Positions 52,285 through 62,367 of a stretch of 64,000 bases of DNA are shown one piece after another (positions within the stretch are counted from its first letter, which is position 1; every line of letters starts with the position of its first letter). The notes under the pieces are model-generated. The model was not told where the DNA came from and searched no databases. It worked only from the letters and a program-made list of their open reading frames with translations. This DNA comes from Chitinophaga sp. S165 (GTDB taxonomy: Bacteria > Bacteroidota > Bacteroidia > Chitinophagales > Chitinophagaceae): contig NZ_QGTG01000002.1 of NCBI RefSeq assembly GCF_003182155.1, positions 1,417,613 through 1,481,612 on the forward strand, written 5' to 3'. The position numbers and the translations under genes are program-made.

Positions 52285-53274
52285 CTATTTTTTCACTTTG
52301 AACTCATAGTAGGCTTCCACGTGCTTAACCAGCTCAGCCGGTGTTTTATAACCAACGGCGTCAGCTATAACTGGTATTGACACATTCTTTTTATGCAGCA
52401 ATTTGTAAGTCGCTATCATTTTTATCATATGCGTGAAATCTTCAATGGTGATAGCATAATGTTGCAAAAAGCCCTTTGATAGTTCAGCGGCAGGCAACTT
52501 GAACATCCTGGAAAGCTTGGCTAGCGAGCAGTTCATATGAGGATGCTCGATGATGAACCGGAACAACTGTTTGTATGTTTCCCGGTGTTCAAGGCTGCTG
52601 AACAGGAAAGGTTCGTGTGCATGCGCTTCTCTTTGCGCATAGTTCAGCAGCAAGTCAAGGATGCAGCGATAAATGAAGATATGCGCTTTCCTGCCGGTAT
52701 AATGACACGTAAGGATCTGCTGGACCAGCAGGTCGCAAACCGCACTGATAGGATGAGGATGATCATTAAGTGCACAACTTACGGGAGGTATGGTACGGGA
52801 AAGTAGATCGCGCAATGGGGGATACTTCTTCATGAGTTTGGGAAAGAACTCGGGCCTAATGTTAATATGCACAGACAGGACTTTCGTGTTATCCTCCATA
52901 GGAACAGGATGTAACCCCGGGAGGAGACTGAACATGTTACATTCTCGTTCCTCGAGCAGATAAGGAGGCTTTTCACCACCCGTTATCATCAGGCTGTCTT
53001 CATACATGAAATGCAGTGTCCAGATATGATATGGGGTGTAGGGCAAAAGCACTATTTTGTCCTTCGCGAAAATATCATGCATCCAGAGAGAGAAGGGGCC
53101 AGCACCGATGTGCTGGGACAAGATCTCACATTCTTCATCCTCTCTGAAATATAAGCCAGCATGCGGTATAATAAGTTTCAGGTATTCCGGCGGCAGGCAG
53201 TTGGCAGGAATATAGGACTGTTTGTCCTTTTCGATCAGCAGCAATTTATTTGCTTTAAATAATGTGGATCGCAT
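52285..53274 (-). CDS. Degenerate AraC-like regulator (paralogue 2)
   Basis: 329 residues, paralogous over its length to 47653-48654. Weak double helix-turn-helix at the C-terminus (LSRMFKLPAAELSKGFLQHY, LLHKKNVSIPVIADAVGYKT). It starts 11 bases after the FecR stop, so it is probably the third gene of the sigma/FecR operon and lies 123 bases ahead of the GH2 gene. An AraC-like factor inside such an operon could link the SusC/D system with GH2 expression. Confidence 0.75.
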   Translation of the reverse strand: MRSTLFKANKLLLIEKDKQSYIPANCLPPEYLKLIIPHAGLYFREDEECEILSQHIGAGPFSLWMHDIFAKDKIVLLPYTPYHIWTLHFMYEDSLMITGGEKPPYLLEERECNMFSLLPGLHPVPMEDNTKVLSVHINIRPEFFPKLMKKYPPLRDLLSRTIPPVSCALNDHPHPISAVCDLLVQQILTCHYTGRKAHIFIYRCILDLLLNYAQREAHAHEPFLFSSLEHRETYKQLFRFIIEHPHMNCSLAKLSRMFKLPAAELSKGFLQHYAITIEDFTHMIKMIATYKLLHKKNVSIPVIADAVGYKTPAELVKHVEAYYEFKVKK

Positions 53275-53285
53275 AGCAAAGGTGT

Positions 53286-54422
53286 TTACGGTCGGTATAA
53301 CAAATGCAAAACACTGTCCCCGTGTTCAAATTGATAATCTATATTGTTGAGTGTCTTTAAACGTACTAAGAACTGTTCGAGTGGCGCGTCCTTTTCTAAT
53401 CTGGAGGAATAGGTCCTGTCTGCAGTAGCCCTTGAATCCATAACGACCCTTATGCGATAAGTGCGGGCAATAATATCGCCGATCTCGGATATGGGCGTGT
53501 GCTCGAATACATAATAACCGTTCTTCCAGGAGAGCACCTTGTTTGCATCAAAGGCTTCGGCTATGGGTCTTGTGCCTGACTGGTAGTGTACTGAATGTCC
53601 GGGTTGTAACAAAAGATCGCCATCATTGGTCAACATCTTGACAGCGCCCGATTCCAAAGCCACTTTTACGTGACCACTGTCATAGGTGTTTACATTGAAT
53701 GTGGTGCCGAGTACCTGTACCGTGCTTTTGGGCAAATGCACCCGGAAAGGTTTCCGCTCATTTTTTGCTACACCAAACCAGGCCTCCCCGTTTAAGGTCA
53801 CCTCCCGCTTATCGCCGAATGCAAGCGGCATCTGCAGCATGGTAGCTGCATTGAGCATCACTTCTGTACCGTCCGGTAAACGGACCGCATAGTCTTTACC
53901 GGGTGGCACAATTAAAGTCGCTAGTTGAGAACTGTTACTACGGCCGGACCAGGATAATGTCCCTCCTTCTTCCCGGAAAATGATCCCATCGGCTTCCTGC
54001 TGCTGCCCGCTGCCCAGGTGGAGCAATTGTCCACCGGGCAGCTGCAGTGCAACAGATTTGAGGGCGAACGATGGGATAGGCGCCGGCGATATTGTTTGGA
54101 ACGCCGGCATCAGTAATTTATAGACCAGGGAACATACCAGCAATGATGCGGCTGTACCCAGTATTGTTCTTGTTAATATTTTACGCCGTTTGCGCTTCCC
54201 GGCTATTGCCAGGATCTGTTGCAAGGGCAACGTGTCCTGGAGGCCTGCACGAACGGATTGCATATAACTGCCCGTCAGTTGCCGGTGCATGCGCTGCCAG
54301 ATGGCGTATGCTTCCGGTTCCTGCTCCAGGAGGTTTTTGAGGGTGATACTGTCTTCAGGAGAAATAGTCCCCGTGATGTGTTCCAGTACCAGTTGTTCTA
54401 TGTATTCGGGATCTACCGGCAT
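53286..54422 (-). CDS. FecR family anti-sigma factor
   Basis: 378 residues. The N-terminal cytoplasmic part (MPVDPEYIEQLVLEHITGTI) resembles the anti-sigma region, then one membrane span (TILGTAASLLVCSLVYKLLM, about 85-105), then the periplasmic FecR domain (LIVPPGKDYAVRLPDGTEVM, LNAATMLQMPLAFGDKREVT, EAWFGVAKNERKPF, TTFNVNTY) and a C-terminal STN-like domain (FEHTPISEIGDIIARTYRIR). It receives a signal from the SusC transporter and controls the sigma factor encoded 66 bases upstream. Confidence 0.93.
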   Translation of the reverse strand: MPVDPEYIEQLVLEHITGTISPEDSITLKNLLEQEPEAYAIWQRMHRQLTGSYMQSVRAGLQDTLPLQQILAIAGKRKRRKILTRTILGTAASLLVCSLVYKLLMPAFQTISPAPIPSFALKSVALQLPGGQLLHLGSGQQQEADGIIFREEGGTLSWSGRSNSSQLATLIVPPGKDYAVRLPDGTEVMLNAATMLQMPLAFGDKREVTLNGEAWFGVAKNERKPFRVHLPKSTVQVLGTTFNVNTYDSGHVKVALESGAVKMLTNDGDLLLQPGHSVHYQSGTRPIAEAFDANKVLSWKNGYYVFEHTPISEIGDIIARTYRIRVVMDSRATADRTYSSRLEKDAPLEQFLVRLKTLNNIDYQFEHGDSVLHLLYRP

Positions 54423-54488
54423 CGTCCTATAAAAATGTCATTCACTATATAGTAGTCGCCGGATGCAAAAAAGTACTGGGTGAGCAGG

Positions 54489-55037
54489 TTAATTTTTTTG
54501 AAGCTGTTGACGGAGGGTCTTCAGCGCTTGCTGGACATGGTTCTTCGCTGTCTGCACTTTGATGTTCATAGCAGCCGCGATCTCTTTCAATGGCTTTTTC
54601 TCAATATATGACAGCATAAACGCTTTCCTGCTGGTTGGGCTGATCATGGTCATGGCGGCATTGAGCCTGTTGCCCAATTCTTTGGTCTCTAACGGAGAAG
54701 TACCGGTAATGGTCGCACTCAGCGAGGCATATACCTGCTGCCGGCTATTGCGGTTGGCTTTTTTTCTGAGCATGTCCGCACAACGTTGGTTGACTGCACC
54801 TGTCAGATATGCTTTCAGGGTAGTATGGACCTGAATGGACGTGCGATGGTTCCAGAACCAGATCAGCACTTCCTGGGCCACATCTTTGGCCTCATCTTCC
54901 GCTTGTAGTATGGAATAAGCCCTGGAAAACAGCAGATCGAGGTAACGCTTGTACAGCACCCCAAAAGCAGCTTCACTCCCCTGTTGGATAAATAGCAATA
55001 GTTGGTCTTCTGAATAATTTGTGGTCAATGGATTCAT
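54489..55037 (-). CDS. ECF RNA polymerase sigma factor
   Basis: 182 residues. Region 2 (ILQAEDEAKDVAQEVLIWFW) and region 4 (KKPLKEIAAAMNIKVQTAKN then HVQQALKTL) are clear. Starts at 55037, divergent from the SusC gene across 147 bases. In Bacteroidota this ECF/FecR/SusC arrangement is a transcellular signalling unit that turns on its own SusC/SusD genes when the substrate binds. Confidence 0.95.
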   Translation of the reverse strand: MNPLTTNYSEDQLLLFIQQGSEAAFGVLYKRYLDLLFSRAYSILQAEDEAKDVAQEVLIWFWNHRTSIQVHTTLKAYLTGAVNQRCADMLRKKANRNSRQQVYASLSATITGTSPLETKELGNRLNAAMTMISPTSRKAFMLSYIEKKPLKEIAAAMNIKVQTAKNHVQQALKTLRQQLQKN

Positions 55038-55184
55038 GGTAAAGACTCTATTTACTTCATGCGTAAATGTATCATTTTTGAAACCGCGACCAGTTAATAG
55101 GTTGTTAACGGGCTAAAAATTATCTGCATGAGTACTTTTTGTTATTGAATACTACTTATATGATATAGCCACAATTACCTTTTT

Positions 55185-58100
55185 ATGGGCATTGCCAAAT
55201 ATGCCAGATGCTATACACTCCTCCTGTTATTGTGTACCTGTTGTTTGTTCCAGGCAACAGGGCAATCCTATACCCGTACGAAGGTCACTATCAAGGGCAA
55301 ACAGCTCTCTTTGAAATACATCTTTTCCAAAATAGAAGAACAGACCGGCTATTACTTCAGTTATAACCCGGAGCGGGTAGATGTACAGCGCAAATACGAT
55401 GTTCAGTTTAGAAATGCTGCATTGCCGGAGGTGCTTGGTGCGGTGTTTAAAGGCAATTATGCCTGGGTCTTCGATAACGGGTCTATTAATGTCTGGAAGA
55501 TTGCGCCGGTGGCTATACCTGCATTACCCCCTGTTATTCCCGATACGCCCAAACTGATCATGGGAAAGGCCCTGGACGAAAAGGTCGTTATCGGATATGG
55601 CATGACTACCCGGCGCTTTAATACAGGGAACGTTACCCCCGTTAAAGGCGACTTTATTGCCGGACAGTCAGGTACCAACCTCCTGATGGCCCTGCAGGGA
55701 CGGGTGCCTGGTATGCTGATCACACAAACGGGCGGGGTACCAGGTATGGCCATGAAAGTGCAGATCCGGGGACAAAACAGCCTGGTGAACGGTACGCAAC
55801 CGCTGTTCATCATCAACGGAATTCCCTATAATCCGGTGCTGACCGGCGGTCTTGGCTCCCAGATATGGGGCGAGAAAGCATCTGCTTTTAATTTCATCAA
55901 CCCCGAAGATGTAGAAAGCATAGACGTGCTGAAAGATGCCGACGCTACTGCTATTTACGGTTCGCGTGGCGCTAATGGCGTTGTACTTATATCAACCCGC
56001 CGCGGACAGCCAGGCAGGACACAGGTGAAGATCAATGTGAACCGGGGCTTCGGAAAAACATCCCGCAAAGTAAAGCTGCTGAATACCCAACAATACATTG
56101 AAATGCGCCGGGAGGCGTTCAGGAATGACGGCATTACGCCTACAGAAAGGAATGCGCCTGATCTCCTGAAGTGGGACACTACCCGTTATACCGACTGGCA
56201 ACAGGAGCTGACTGGTGGTACGGCCAGCATTACGAATACACAGGCATCGGTATCCGGAGGTAATGATAATTTCCAATATCTGCTGAGTGGTCATTACCGA
56301 CGGGAAACAATGGTCTTTCCTGGTAATTTCGGGGATAGTCGTGGTGGCCTTTATTTCAATACCAGCGGCACATCGGCCGATCGTCGTTTCACCGCTACCT
56401 TTACCGGTAGTTTCCTGGCAGATAAAACATCTTTGCCTGGCCTGGATTTCACCAGCCAGATCATGCTGCCGCCCAATGCGCCGCCTGCCTACCTGGAAGA
56501 CGGCAGCCTGAATCATTCCTGGGTCAATCCCTACATTGCCCTGACAGGGCCGCTGTTCGATGCCAAAGTAAAGAATGTACTCGCGAACACTTTATTGCAA
56601 TACCGCCTGTTACCAGGGCTCACGTTAAAAACCACCCTGGGGTATAACTGGCTGACGGGCAGGGCACAGACCATCATTCCTCTGGCTATTTATCCACCAG
56701 CCCTGCGGGCTGGGAAAACGGGCTCGTTACAAAATCACTCTTATGAGGCGATTTCCCGCATTATTGAGCCGCAGTTGACCCTTATACGTCACTTTGGAGG
56801 ATTGAGGCTGGAAACGGTCGCAGGGGGCACTTATCAGGGCTATAACGAGACCCGTGAGAGCATCAACGCGGATGGTTTCAAAGACGATCTCCTGATCCGG
56901 AACATTCGTTATGCTGATACCATATATGGGAAAACGGAAGGCGCTTCCTACCGCTATGTAGCTTTGTTTGCCAGAACAGGCCTGAACTGGAAAGACCGGT
57001 ACCTGCTGAACCTGAGTATCCGCCGCGACGGCAGCAGCCGCTTCGGTCCGCGGAAACAGTTTGCCATCTTCGCTGCTGCAGGCGCAGGATGGATCTTCAC
57101 TGAAGAACCTTTCTTCTCCTCCTGGCGGGACGTACTCAGTTTCGGTAAGCTGCGCGCGAGTTACGGCACCACGGGCAATGACCAGATAGGCGATTATCAA
57201 TACCTGGACCAGTACAACAACGTGACCGGCACTTACCAGGGAGTAATCGGCCTGACACCTGCCCGCTTGTTCAACGCCGACTTTGCCTGGGAACTGACCC
57301 AAAAGTCCGAAGCCGGCCTGGAACTGGGTTTCCTGAAAGACAAAGTATTGCTGTCCGCCAGCTATTTCATTTATCGCTCTTCCAATCAGCTGGTCCCTTA
57401 TCCTTTGCCGGACATCACGGGAGCAAGCAGCATCATTGGTAACCTGCCTGCAGTGATCCGGAACGCCGGGTGGGAGTTTGTACTGTCTACCCAATATCTC
57501 CGGCAGAAAAATTTTGAATGGGCTTCATCTTTCAATATCTCTTTTGGCCGCAATAAACTGGTCAATTATCCAGATCCGACCATCCCTATGGCTGTCCCTG
57601 ATAAGTTTGTGGAAGGCCAGCCTTTATCGCAGTTGTATGTGGCCACGGCTATGGGCGTAGACCCTGCAACGGGTTCCTACCTCTTTGCTGATGCGCAACA
57701 ACACCCGGTACCCGCGGAAAGAGCGGCTGAAAGCAGGTCGGTGAACAGCGTACCTGTCTTCTTCGGCGGCTGGCAGAATAATGTGCGCATAGGGCAGTTC
57801 CAGGTGGAAGTGCTATTGCAGTTCGCCAAACAGCAGGGGCTCAATACGACCTTTGACCCCAACTATATGCCGGGATTTCAGCAAAACCAGTATGCAGTAG
57901 TATTATCAAGATGGCAGCGGCCAGGCGACGTTACCGACCGACAGCGTTATACACAGAATGGCACTTTAAGGGAAGGATACAAGAAGGCCATGAAAAGTGA
58001 CCTGGGATATGAAGACGCTTCTTTCATCCGTTGCCGTTACGTGGAGGGAGCGTGGCTCTTGCCCAAGAAAATGCAGCGCAAACTACATCTGCAGGATGGG

Positions 58101-58229
58101 AGGATCTATGTACAGGCACAGAACCTTTTCACATTAACTGGCTACAAAGGGTTGGACCCTGAAACACAGTCGCGAACAGCTATCCCGCCCCTGAGAGTGA
58201 TATCTGCCGGACTAAAATTATCGCTTTAA
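55185..58229 (+). CDS. SusC/RagA TonB-dependent transporter with STN domain, lacking the carboxypeptidase-like domain
   Basis: 1014 residues. Signal peptide (1 to about 27), STN secretin/TonB N-terminal domain (about 35-105, LSLKYIFSKIEEQTGYYFSY), plug (NLLMALQGRVPGMLITQTGG, FIINGIPYNP, VESIDVLKDADATAIYGSRG, ANGVVLISTRRG) and a beta-barrel ending in AGLKLSL. The usual Ig-like CarboxypepD_reg domain is missing: the sequence goes from IMGKALDE straight to KVVIGYGM, as if it were deleted between the start GKVxDE and the later LDEVVVIGYG. Imports oligosaccharide with the SusD protein 3 bases downstream; STN contacts FecR. Confidence 0.93.
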   Translation: MGIAKYARCYTLLLLLCTCCLFQATGQSYTRTKVTIKGKQLSLKYIFSKIEEQTGYYFSYNPERVDVQRKYDVQFRNAALPEVLGAVFKGNYAWVFDNGSINVWKIAPVAIPALPPVIPDTPKLIMGKALDEKVVIGYGMTTRRFNTGNVTPVKGDFIAGQSGTNLLMALQGRVPGMLITQTGGVPGMAMKVQIRGQNSLVNGTQPLFIINGIPYNPVLTGGLGSQIWGEKASAFNFINPEDVESIDVLKDADATAIYGSRGANGVVLISTRRGQPGRTQVKINVNRGFGKTSRKVKLLNTQQYIEMRREAFRNDGITPTERNAPDLLKWDTTRYTDWQQELTGGTASITNTQASVSGGNDNFQYLLSGHYRRETMVFPGNFGDSRGGLYFNTSGTSADRRFTATFTGSFLADKTSLPGLDFTSQIMLPPNAPPAYLEDGSLNHSWVNPYIALTGPLFDAKVKNVLANTLLQYRLLPGLTLKTTLGYNWLTGRAQTIIPLAIYPPALRAGKTGSLQNHSYEAISRIIEPQLTLIRHFGGLRLETVAGGTYQGYNETRESINADGFKDDLLIRNIRYADTIYGKTEGASYRYVALFARTGLNWKDRYLLNLSIRRDGSSRFGPRKQFAIFAAAGAGWIFTEEPFFSSWRDVLSFGKLRASYGTTGNDQIGDYQYLDQYNNVTGTYQGVIGLTPARLFNADFAWELTQKSEAGLELGFLKDKVLLSASYFIYRSSNQLVPYPLPDITGASSIIGNLPAVIRNAGWEFVLSTQYLRQKNFEWASSFNISFGRNKLVNYPDPTIPMAVPDKFVEGQPLSQLYVATAMGVDPATGSYLFADAQQHPVPAERAAESRSVNSVPVFFGGWQNNVRIGQFQVEVLLQFAKQQGLNTTFDPNYMPGFQQNQYAVVLSRWQRPGDVTDRQRYTQNGTLREGYKKAMKSDLGYEDASFIRCRYVEGAWLLPKKMQRKLHLQDGRIYVQAQNLFTLTGYKGLDPETQSRTAIPPLRVISAGLKLSL

Positions 58230-58232
58230 GTT

Positions 58233-59597
58233 ATGAGAATGCGATACACGATATCATTGTTTTTCGTACTGCTGTTATGCGGTGGCTGCCGTAAACTGCT
58301 GGACGCAGGTGAGCCGGTGGATACTCAACCTTCGAGTTTTGTCTATCAGTCCAATATCAGCGCTGCTGCCGTGCTGACAGGCCTGTTCTACGATATGAGC
58401 AACGAGGGCGCCTGGATGGGCGGGCAAGGGCTTTCTTATCTGTGTGGTCTCTCTGCAGATGAATTCCTGCTGCAACAGGAAAATGAGCTGTCCCTCTCTA
58501 TGTACAAGAACCAGGTGATACCAGATAATGTACCGCTATGGCGATTACTGTATAACTATATTTACCGGGCTAATGCGGCCATTGAAGGACTAACAGCTGC
58601 CACTAAACTTACGCCGGCTATCAGGCAGCAACTAACAGGGGAAGCAAGATTCGTCAGGGCCTTCTGTTATTTCTACCTGGTGAACCTGTTTGGGGAAGTA
58701 CCGCTGGTAACAAGTACAGACTACAAAGTAAATGCGACCATGCGCCGTACTGCTGTTGATCAGGTGTATGAAAGGATCGTTCAGGACTTGCAGGAGGCAA
58801 CCTTGCTATTGCGTACAGAGTATTTACAGGCAGATCTGATTGCTGTAACGAAGGAGCGTGTGCGACCTAATAAATGGGCTGCGATGGCATTGCTGGCCAG
58901 GGTACATTTATACCGGAATAACTGGCAGGACGCCATCGCTGCTGCTACGGCCGTGATTGACAATAAAGCGATTTATGATACGGTTCCGCTGACAAAGGTC
59001 TTTCTGAAAGACAGCAAGGAGGCCATCTGGCAGCTGCAAACAGTGAATGCCACTATCACTGCAGATGCTTTGCTGTTTATCCAACAGCGCCCGGTTTTTG
59101 CCAGCGCTTCGCTCGTGCAGGCTTTTGAAAATAACGACGGCCGCAAACAGTTTTGGCTGGTTGGTGACAATGGATCCTATCCTCACAAATACAAGGAGAC
59201 CGATGGCAATCAGCCGGCAAGGGAATACCTGATGGTGCTACGGTTGGCAGAGCAGTACCTGATCAGGGCCGAAGCCAGGCTGCGGTCAGGCGATCAAACA
59301 GGCGCATTTGAAGACCTGACGGTGATACGGTTACGTGCAGGTTTGCCCCGTTCCGCACTTAACGACAACCAGCCTTTGATGAAAGCTATACAACATGAAC
59401 GGCAGGTAGAACTATTCTCCGAGTGGGGACATCGTTGGTTAGACCTTAAACGCACGGACCAGGTGAACGCGGTGATGCATACAGTTACCGCCGCTAAAGG
59501 CGGCCAGTGGAAGCCTTACCAGGAGTGGTACCCTATCCCAAGAAGTGAAATGCTGTTGAACGAGAACCTTACGCAAAACAAGGGATACGAGGATTAA
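58233..59597 (+). CDS. SusD/RagB family outer membrane lipoprotein
   Basis: 454 residues, lipobox CGGC (MRMRYTISLFFVLLLCGGCR). SusD marks: ARFVRAFCYFYLVNLFGEVP, RPNKWAAMALLARVHLYRNN (TPR part), YLIRAEARLRSGD, FEDLTVIRLRAGLP, HERQVELFSEWGHRWLDLKR, YPIPRSEMLLNENLTQNKGY. Together with SusC it forms the substrate-capturing lid on the outer surface. 3 bases separate it from SusC. No catalytic gene follows in the same direction. Confidence 0.95.
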   Translation: MRMRYTISLFFVLLLCGGCRKLLDAGEPVDTQPSSFVYQSNISAAAVLTGLFYDMSNEGAWMGGQGLSYLCGLSADEFLLQQENELSLSMYKNQVIPDNVPLWRLLYNYIYRANAAIEGLTAATKLTPAIRQQLTGEARFVRAFCYFYLVNLFGEVPLVTSTDYKVNATMRRTAVDQVYERIVQDLQEATLLLRTEYLQADLIAVTKERVRPNKWAAMALLARVHLYRNNWQDAIAAATAVIDNKAIYDTVPLTKVFLKDSKEAIWQLQTVNATITADALLFIQQRPVFASASLVQAFENNDGRKQFWLVGDNGSYPHKYKETDGNQPAREYLMVLRLAEQYLIRAEARLRSGDQTGAFEDLTVIRLRAGLPRSALNDNQPLMKAIQHERQVELFSEWGHRWLDLKRTDQVNAVMHTVTAAKGGQWKPYQEWYPIPRSEMLLNENLTQNKGYED

Positions 59598-59679
59598 ACA
59601 GGGTATCCAAACTTCTTTTTTGTGATCCTAATTCTTTTCCATTTTAGTTATCCTACATTTAGCTCAAACACTTTTTGTT

Positions 59680-60024
59680 ATGAAAAAGGCCAGGATTATT
59701 TTAACAATGATCGCCTTGTCTGCAATTTTGGTGGGGATAATGTCTTTCAGGACAAGTAAACGCAGGGGACTCAGTAACCTCTTTTATCCGACTACGGGAG
59801 ATTTCTTCCAGAATGGCGCTTCCAGGAATCTTACTTATGCGGGATTAGCGCCTTATCGTACTTTCCGTACAGATATTTTTGAGTTTCCTACTCATCCCAA
59901 CTATGCATTGTACACTGGTACGACCCAGTCTACCACTACTATTGGCGGGGCTTTTTATTTTATTACGGTAGTTACCGGGGCGGCATGGCCTACCTGGGCT
60001 ATCTATGATGACAACGGTCAGTGA
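59680..60024 (+). CDS. Small exported hypothetical protein
   Basis: 114 residues. N-terminal signal or anchor (KARIILTMIALSAILVGIMS) then a Thr/Gly/aromatic-rich domain (LFYPTTGDFFQNGASRNLTY, GTTQSTTTIGGAFYFITVVT). No family known. It comes 82 bases after SusD and may belong to that transcript. Its end overlaps the stop side of the convergent peptidase gene by 7 bases. Confidence 0.6.
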   Translation: MKKARIILTMIALSAILVGIMSFRTSKRRGLSNLFYPTTGDFFQNGASRNLTYAGLAPYRTFRTDIFEFPTHPNYALYTGTTQSTTTIGGAFYFITVVTGAAWPTWAIYDDNGQ

Positions 60025-62249
60025 TCCTTCATCCAGTCCGGGGCCGGTTGGCCCTTCAGGTAATGATCAAAGAATTGCTGTTGCCGGATGGTAAAATCCA
60101 GTTGTTCCGGTGTCCGGAATAACTGGTGTCCTTCATTTCTGTACTGGATCAGCCACACGGGCCGTTGCAGCCGTCTTAAAGCGGTGAATAGCTCGATGCT
60201 TTGTGCAAAGGGTACGGCATTGTCATTGTCGTTGTGCATCAGCAGCAGTGGCGTGTGTACGCTGTTTGCCCTGATAACGGGGGAGTTTTTAAGATATCGC
60301 AAAGGTCTGTCCCAGGGTGTAACGCCCATATTATTTTGTCCTTGTTCATACAACTGCTGCATAGCAGTACCTGTGATCTTCCTGATAGCCCCATATCCGC
60401 TGAAGAAGTTAACCGGCCCGGCACTGGATTGCGCGGCGGCAAACAGATCGCTGTGAGTGATGAGATAGTTGGTGATATATCCACCGAAACTATGCCCCTG
60501 CAATCCCATTTTCTGTTGGTCTATCCACGAAAATGAGGACAGGTGTTTCGCTGCTCTTAACACTGCCCTGGCAGCACTTTTACCGGTACGGCCTTTTTTC
60601 GTGCGGATCTCCGGAATACATACAATGTAACCATTGCTGACATAAGCAGCCACATTCAAACTGCCATCACTCAGGGCTGGCGGCAGGTACCGGTGCAGGT
60701 AATCCTTACTGCGTTCATAGTAATGAAAGATAACAGGATACTTTTTCTGCGGATCGAAATTTTCGGGTTTATACAAAAGTCCCTCTTTCAGCAATTCCAC
60801 CTTCATCCAATTGTAAGCTGCCTGCGGCTGAAAATTAGTAACAGGGGTCAAGGAGCCAAAATCATCTGTCAGTAACAGGTTCGGCGCGGCTGTACCCTGC
60901 ATGCGCTGCAAAAGGTAAACAGTGGTATCTAGTGCTTTGATAGGTTTATACTGATCCAGCGGATACTGGGGCACGTAATAGAGGCAGCTATCCATCGTTG
61001 CGGGTACTAAACGCCCGTTGATCCATCTCCAGAAACCATTTTCTTTTGTCCTGGTATTAAATGCCGTAAATACGCCGGGAAAGAGCAAGCGGAAGATGGT
61101 ATGCTGCCGTTTCCCATGTGTCAGGTTGACGGGTGATTTCTTTGATGTGGGATCTACCTCCCATATATCGTAGGTGGTGTGGATATAAACGGTGCTGTCT
61201 CCATTCGCCCATTGTGCAATATTGATCCCTTTCAGCAGATCGTACTTGCGGCCCGTGGCTATTTCATAACAGCGGATGTAACCGGATGAAGGATCGTACC
61301 AGGTTATGTACTTTTCCCCTGGCGATATTGCCGGTTGCACGAGTAGTTTGTATTTATTGGTTGCGATCGTTTTCGTTTCGCCAGTATGTGTGTCGACAAG
61401 GTAAAGTGTTGAAATGATAGTTTTGTTCCAGTAATATTCGGGGTAGTTAAGGCTCTTCTGGGTGATGATATATCTTCCGCCATCCTGATAAGCGATCTGT
61501 GTGCCTTGTGCATTAATGGGCAACACCTGGTCATCTTCCAGCCGGATTGCAATAGTAGTAGGAACAGGAGGCGGCTTTTGCAGATAGTTATCCTGGTAAT
61601 GCCAAACCCTGATCTGCGACGGTGCGGGTAGTTTAGCAGGCATTAATCGGGTAATGATCCGCCTCCCATCTCTGGAGAACTGCAACGGGCCGGTACACCT
61701 GTCGCAGCGTATCCTGGTCGTGTCCATGCCTTGCTGATAGTACAATAATGTGTCGCCTTTGATGAATGCCAGTTGCTGTCCATCGAAGGCAATTTGATCA
61801 ACATAGCTGTTGCAGATGGTTTTGCTATGACCTGTATGGAGATCTATCCAGCTAAGTGCATCAACCTTTTGTAAGATGAGCTGGTTGTCCACAACCGTAT
61901 AAGTGCTCACCCCCGGCAGGTACATGATGCTATCTGATGAGAAAATAGCCAGGGTATCTCCCGGTAGCTGAAAGAGGAAACGTTGACCCGTAAAAGCAGG
62001 ATTGAAGCCTCGTGGAAATTCCCGGTACAAGCTGGTGTCGACCGTGCGCAATACCAATATTTCTCCCGTAGCGGGAGCGCCATATTGATACCAAAGATAC
62101 CGTCCATCGTTACGGATGCCGTAATCAGGAGACAGCCTCGTCCAGGTACGATAAGTATCATTCGTAATAGCCGGCTTCTGTGACCATGCCTGGGCAAAAC
62201 AGTAGCAACAAAGAAGGAGAGCGGGTATGATGCTTTTCGCGGTTAACAC
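60018..62249 (-). CDS. S9-type serine peptidase (prolyl oligopeptidase-like)
   Basis: 743 residues. Signal peptide (MLTAKSIIPALLLCCYCFAQ), a beta-propeller region and a C-terminal alpha/beta hydrolase domain with GHSFGGYITNYLITHSDLFA (nucleophile Ser), LLMHNDNDNAVPF (Asp) and NEGHQLFR (His). Dipeptidyl- or acylaminoacyl-type exopeptidases of Bacteroidota look like this; peptide cleavage in the periplasm is likely. Convergent with the small gene at 59680. It may supply the peptides or glycopeptides used by the adjacent SusC/D pair. Confidence 0.88.
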   Translation of the reverse strand: MLTAKSIIPALLLCCYCFAQAWSQKPAITNDTYRTWTRLSPDYGIRNDGRYLWYQYGAPATGEILVLRTVDTSLYREFPRGFNPAFTGQRFLFQLPGDTLAIFSSDSIMYLPGVSTYTVVDNQLILQKVDALSWIDLHTGHSKTICNSYVDQIAFDGQQLAFIKGDTLLYYQQGMDTTRIRCDRCTGPLQFSRDGRRIITRLMPAKLPAPSQIRVWHYQDNYLQKPPPVPTTIAIRLEDDQVLPINAQGTQIAYQDGGRYIITQKSLNYPEYYWNKTIISTLYLVDTHTGETKTIATNKYKLLVQPAISPGEKYITWYDPSSGYIRCYEIATGRKYDLLKGINIAQWANGDSTVYIHTTYDIWEVDPTSKKSPVNLTHGKRQHTIFRLLFPGVFTAFNTRTKENGFWRWINGRLVPATMDSCLYYVPQYPLDQYKPIKALDTTVYLLQRMQGTAAPNLLLTDDFGSLTPVTNFQPQAAYNWMKVELLKEGLLYKPENFDPQKKYPVIFHYYERSKDYLHRYLPPALSDGSLNVAAYVSNGYIVCIPEIRTKKGRTGKSAARAVLRAAKHLSSFSWIDQQKMGLQGHSFGGYITNYLITHSDLFAAAQSSAGPVNFFSGYGAIRKITGTAMQQLYEQGQNNMGVTPWDRPLRYLKNSPVIRANSVHTPLLLMHNDNDNAVPFAQSIELFTALRRLQRPVWLIQYRNEGHQLFRTPEQLDFTIRQQQFFDHYLKGQPAPDWMKDH

Positions 62250-62367
62250 TTGCCTGTTTTAAATCGTACATAAATTAAGATTTAACTACTAACTTTAATC
62301 GCGTTTAAAAATATTCCCGGTCTCCAAACTGACCTATTAGCCCGGCCGTTTAAATTTCCCGCATATT

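Noticed and set aside
56727..57494. 255-codon minus-strand ORF inside SusC
   Set aside because: Shadow in the beta-barrel coding region.
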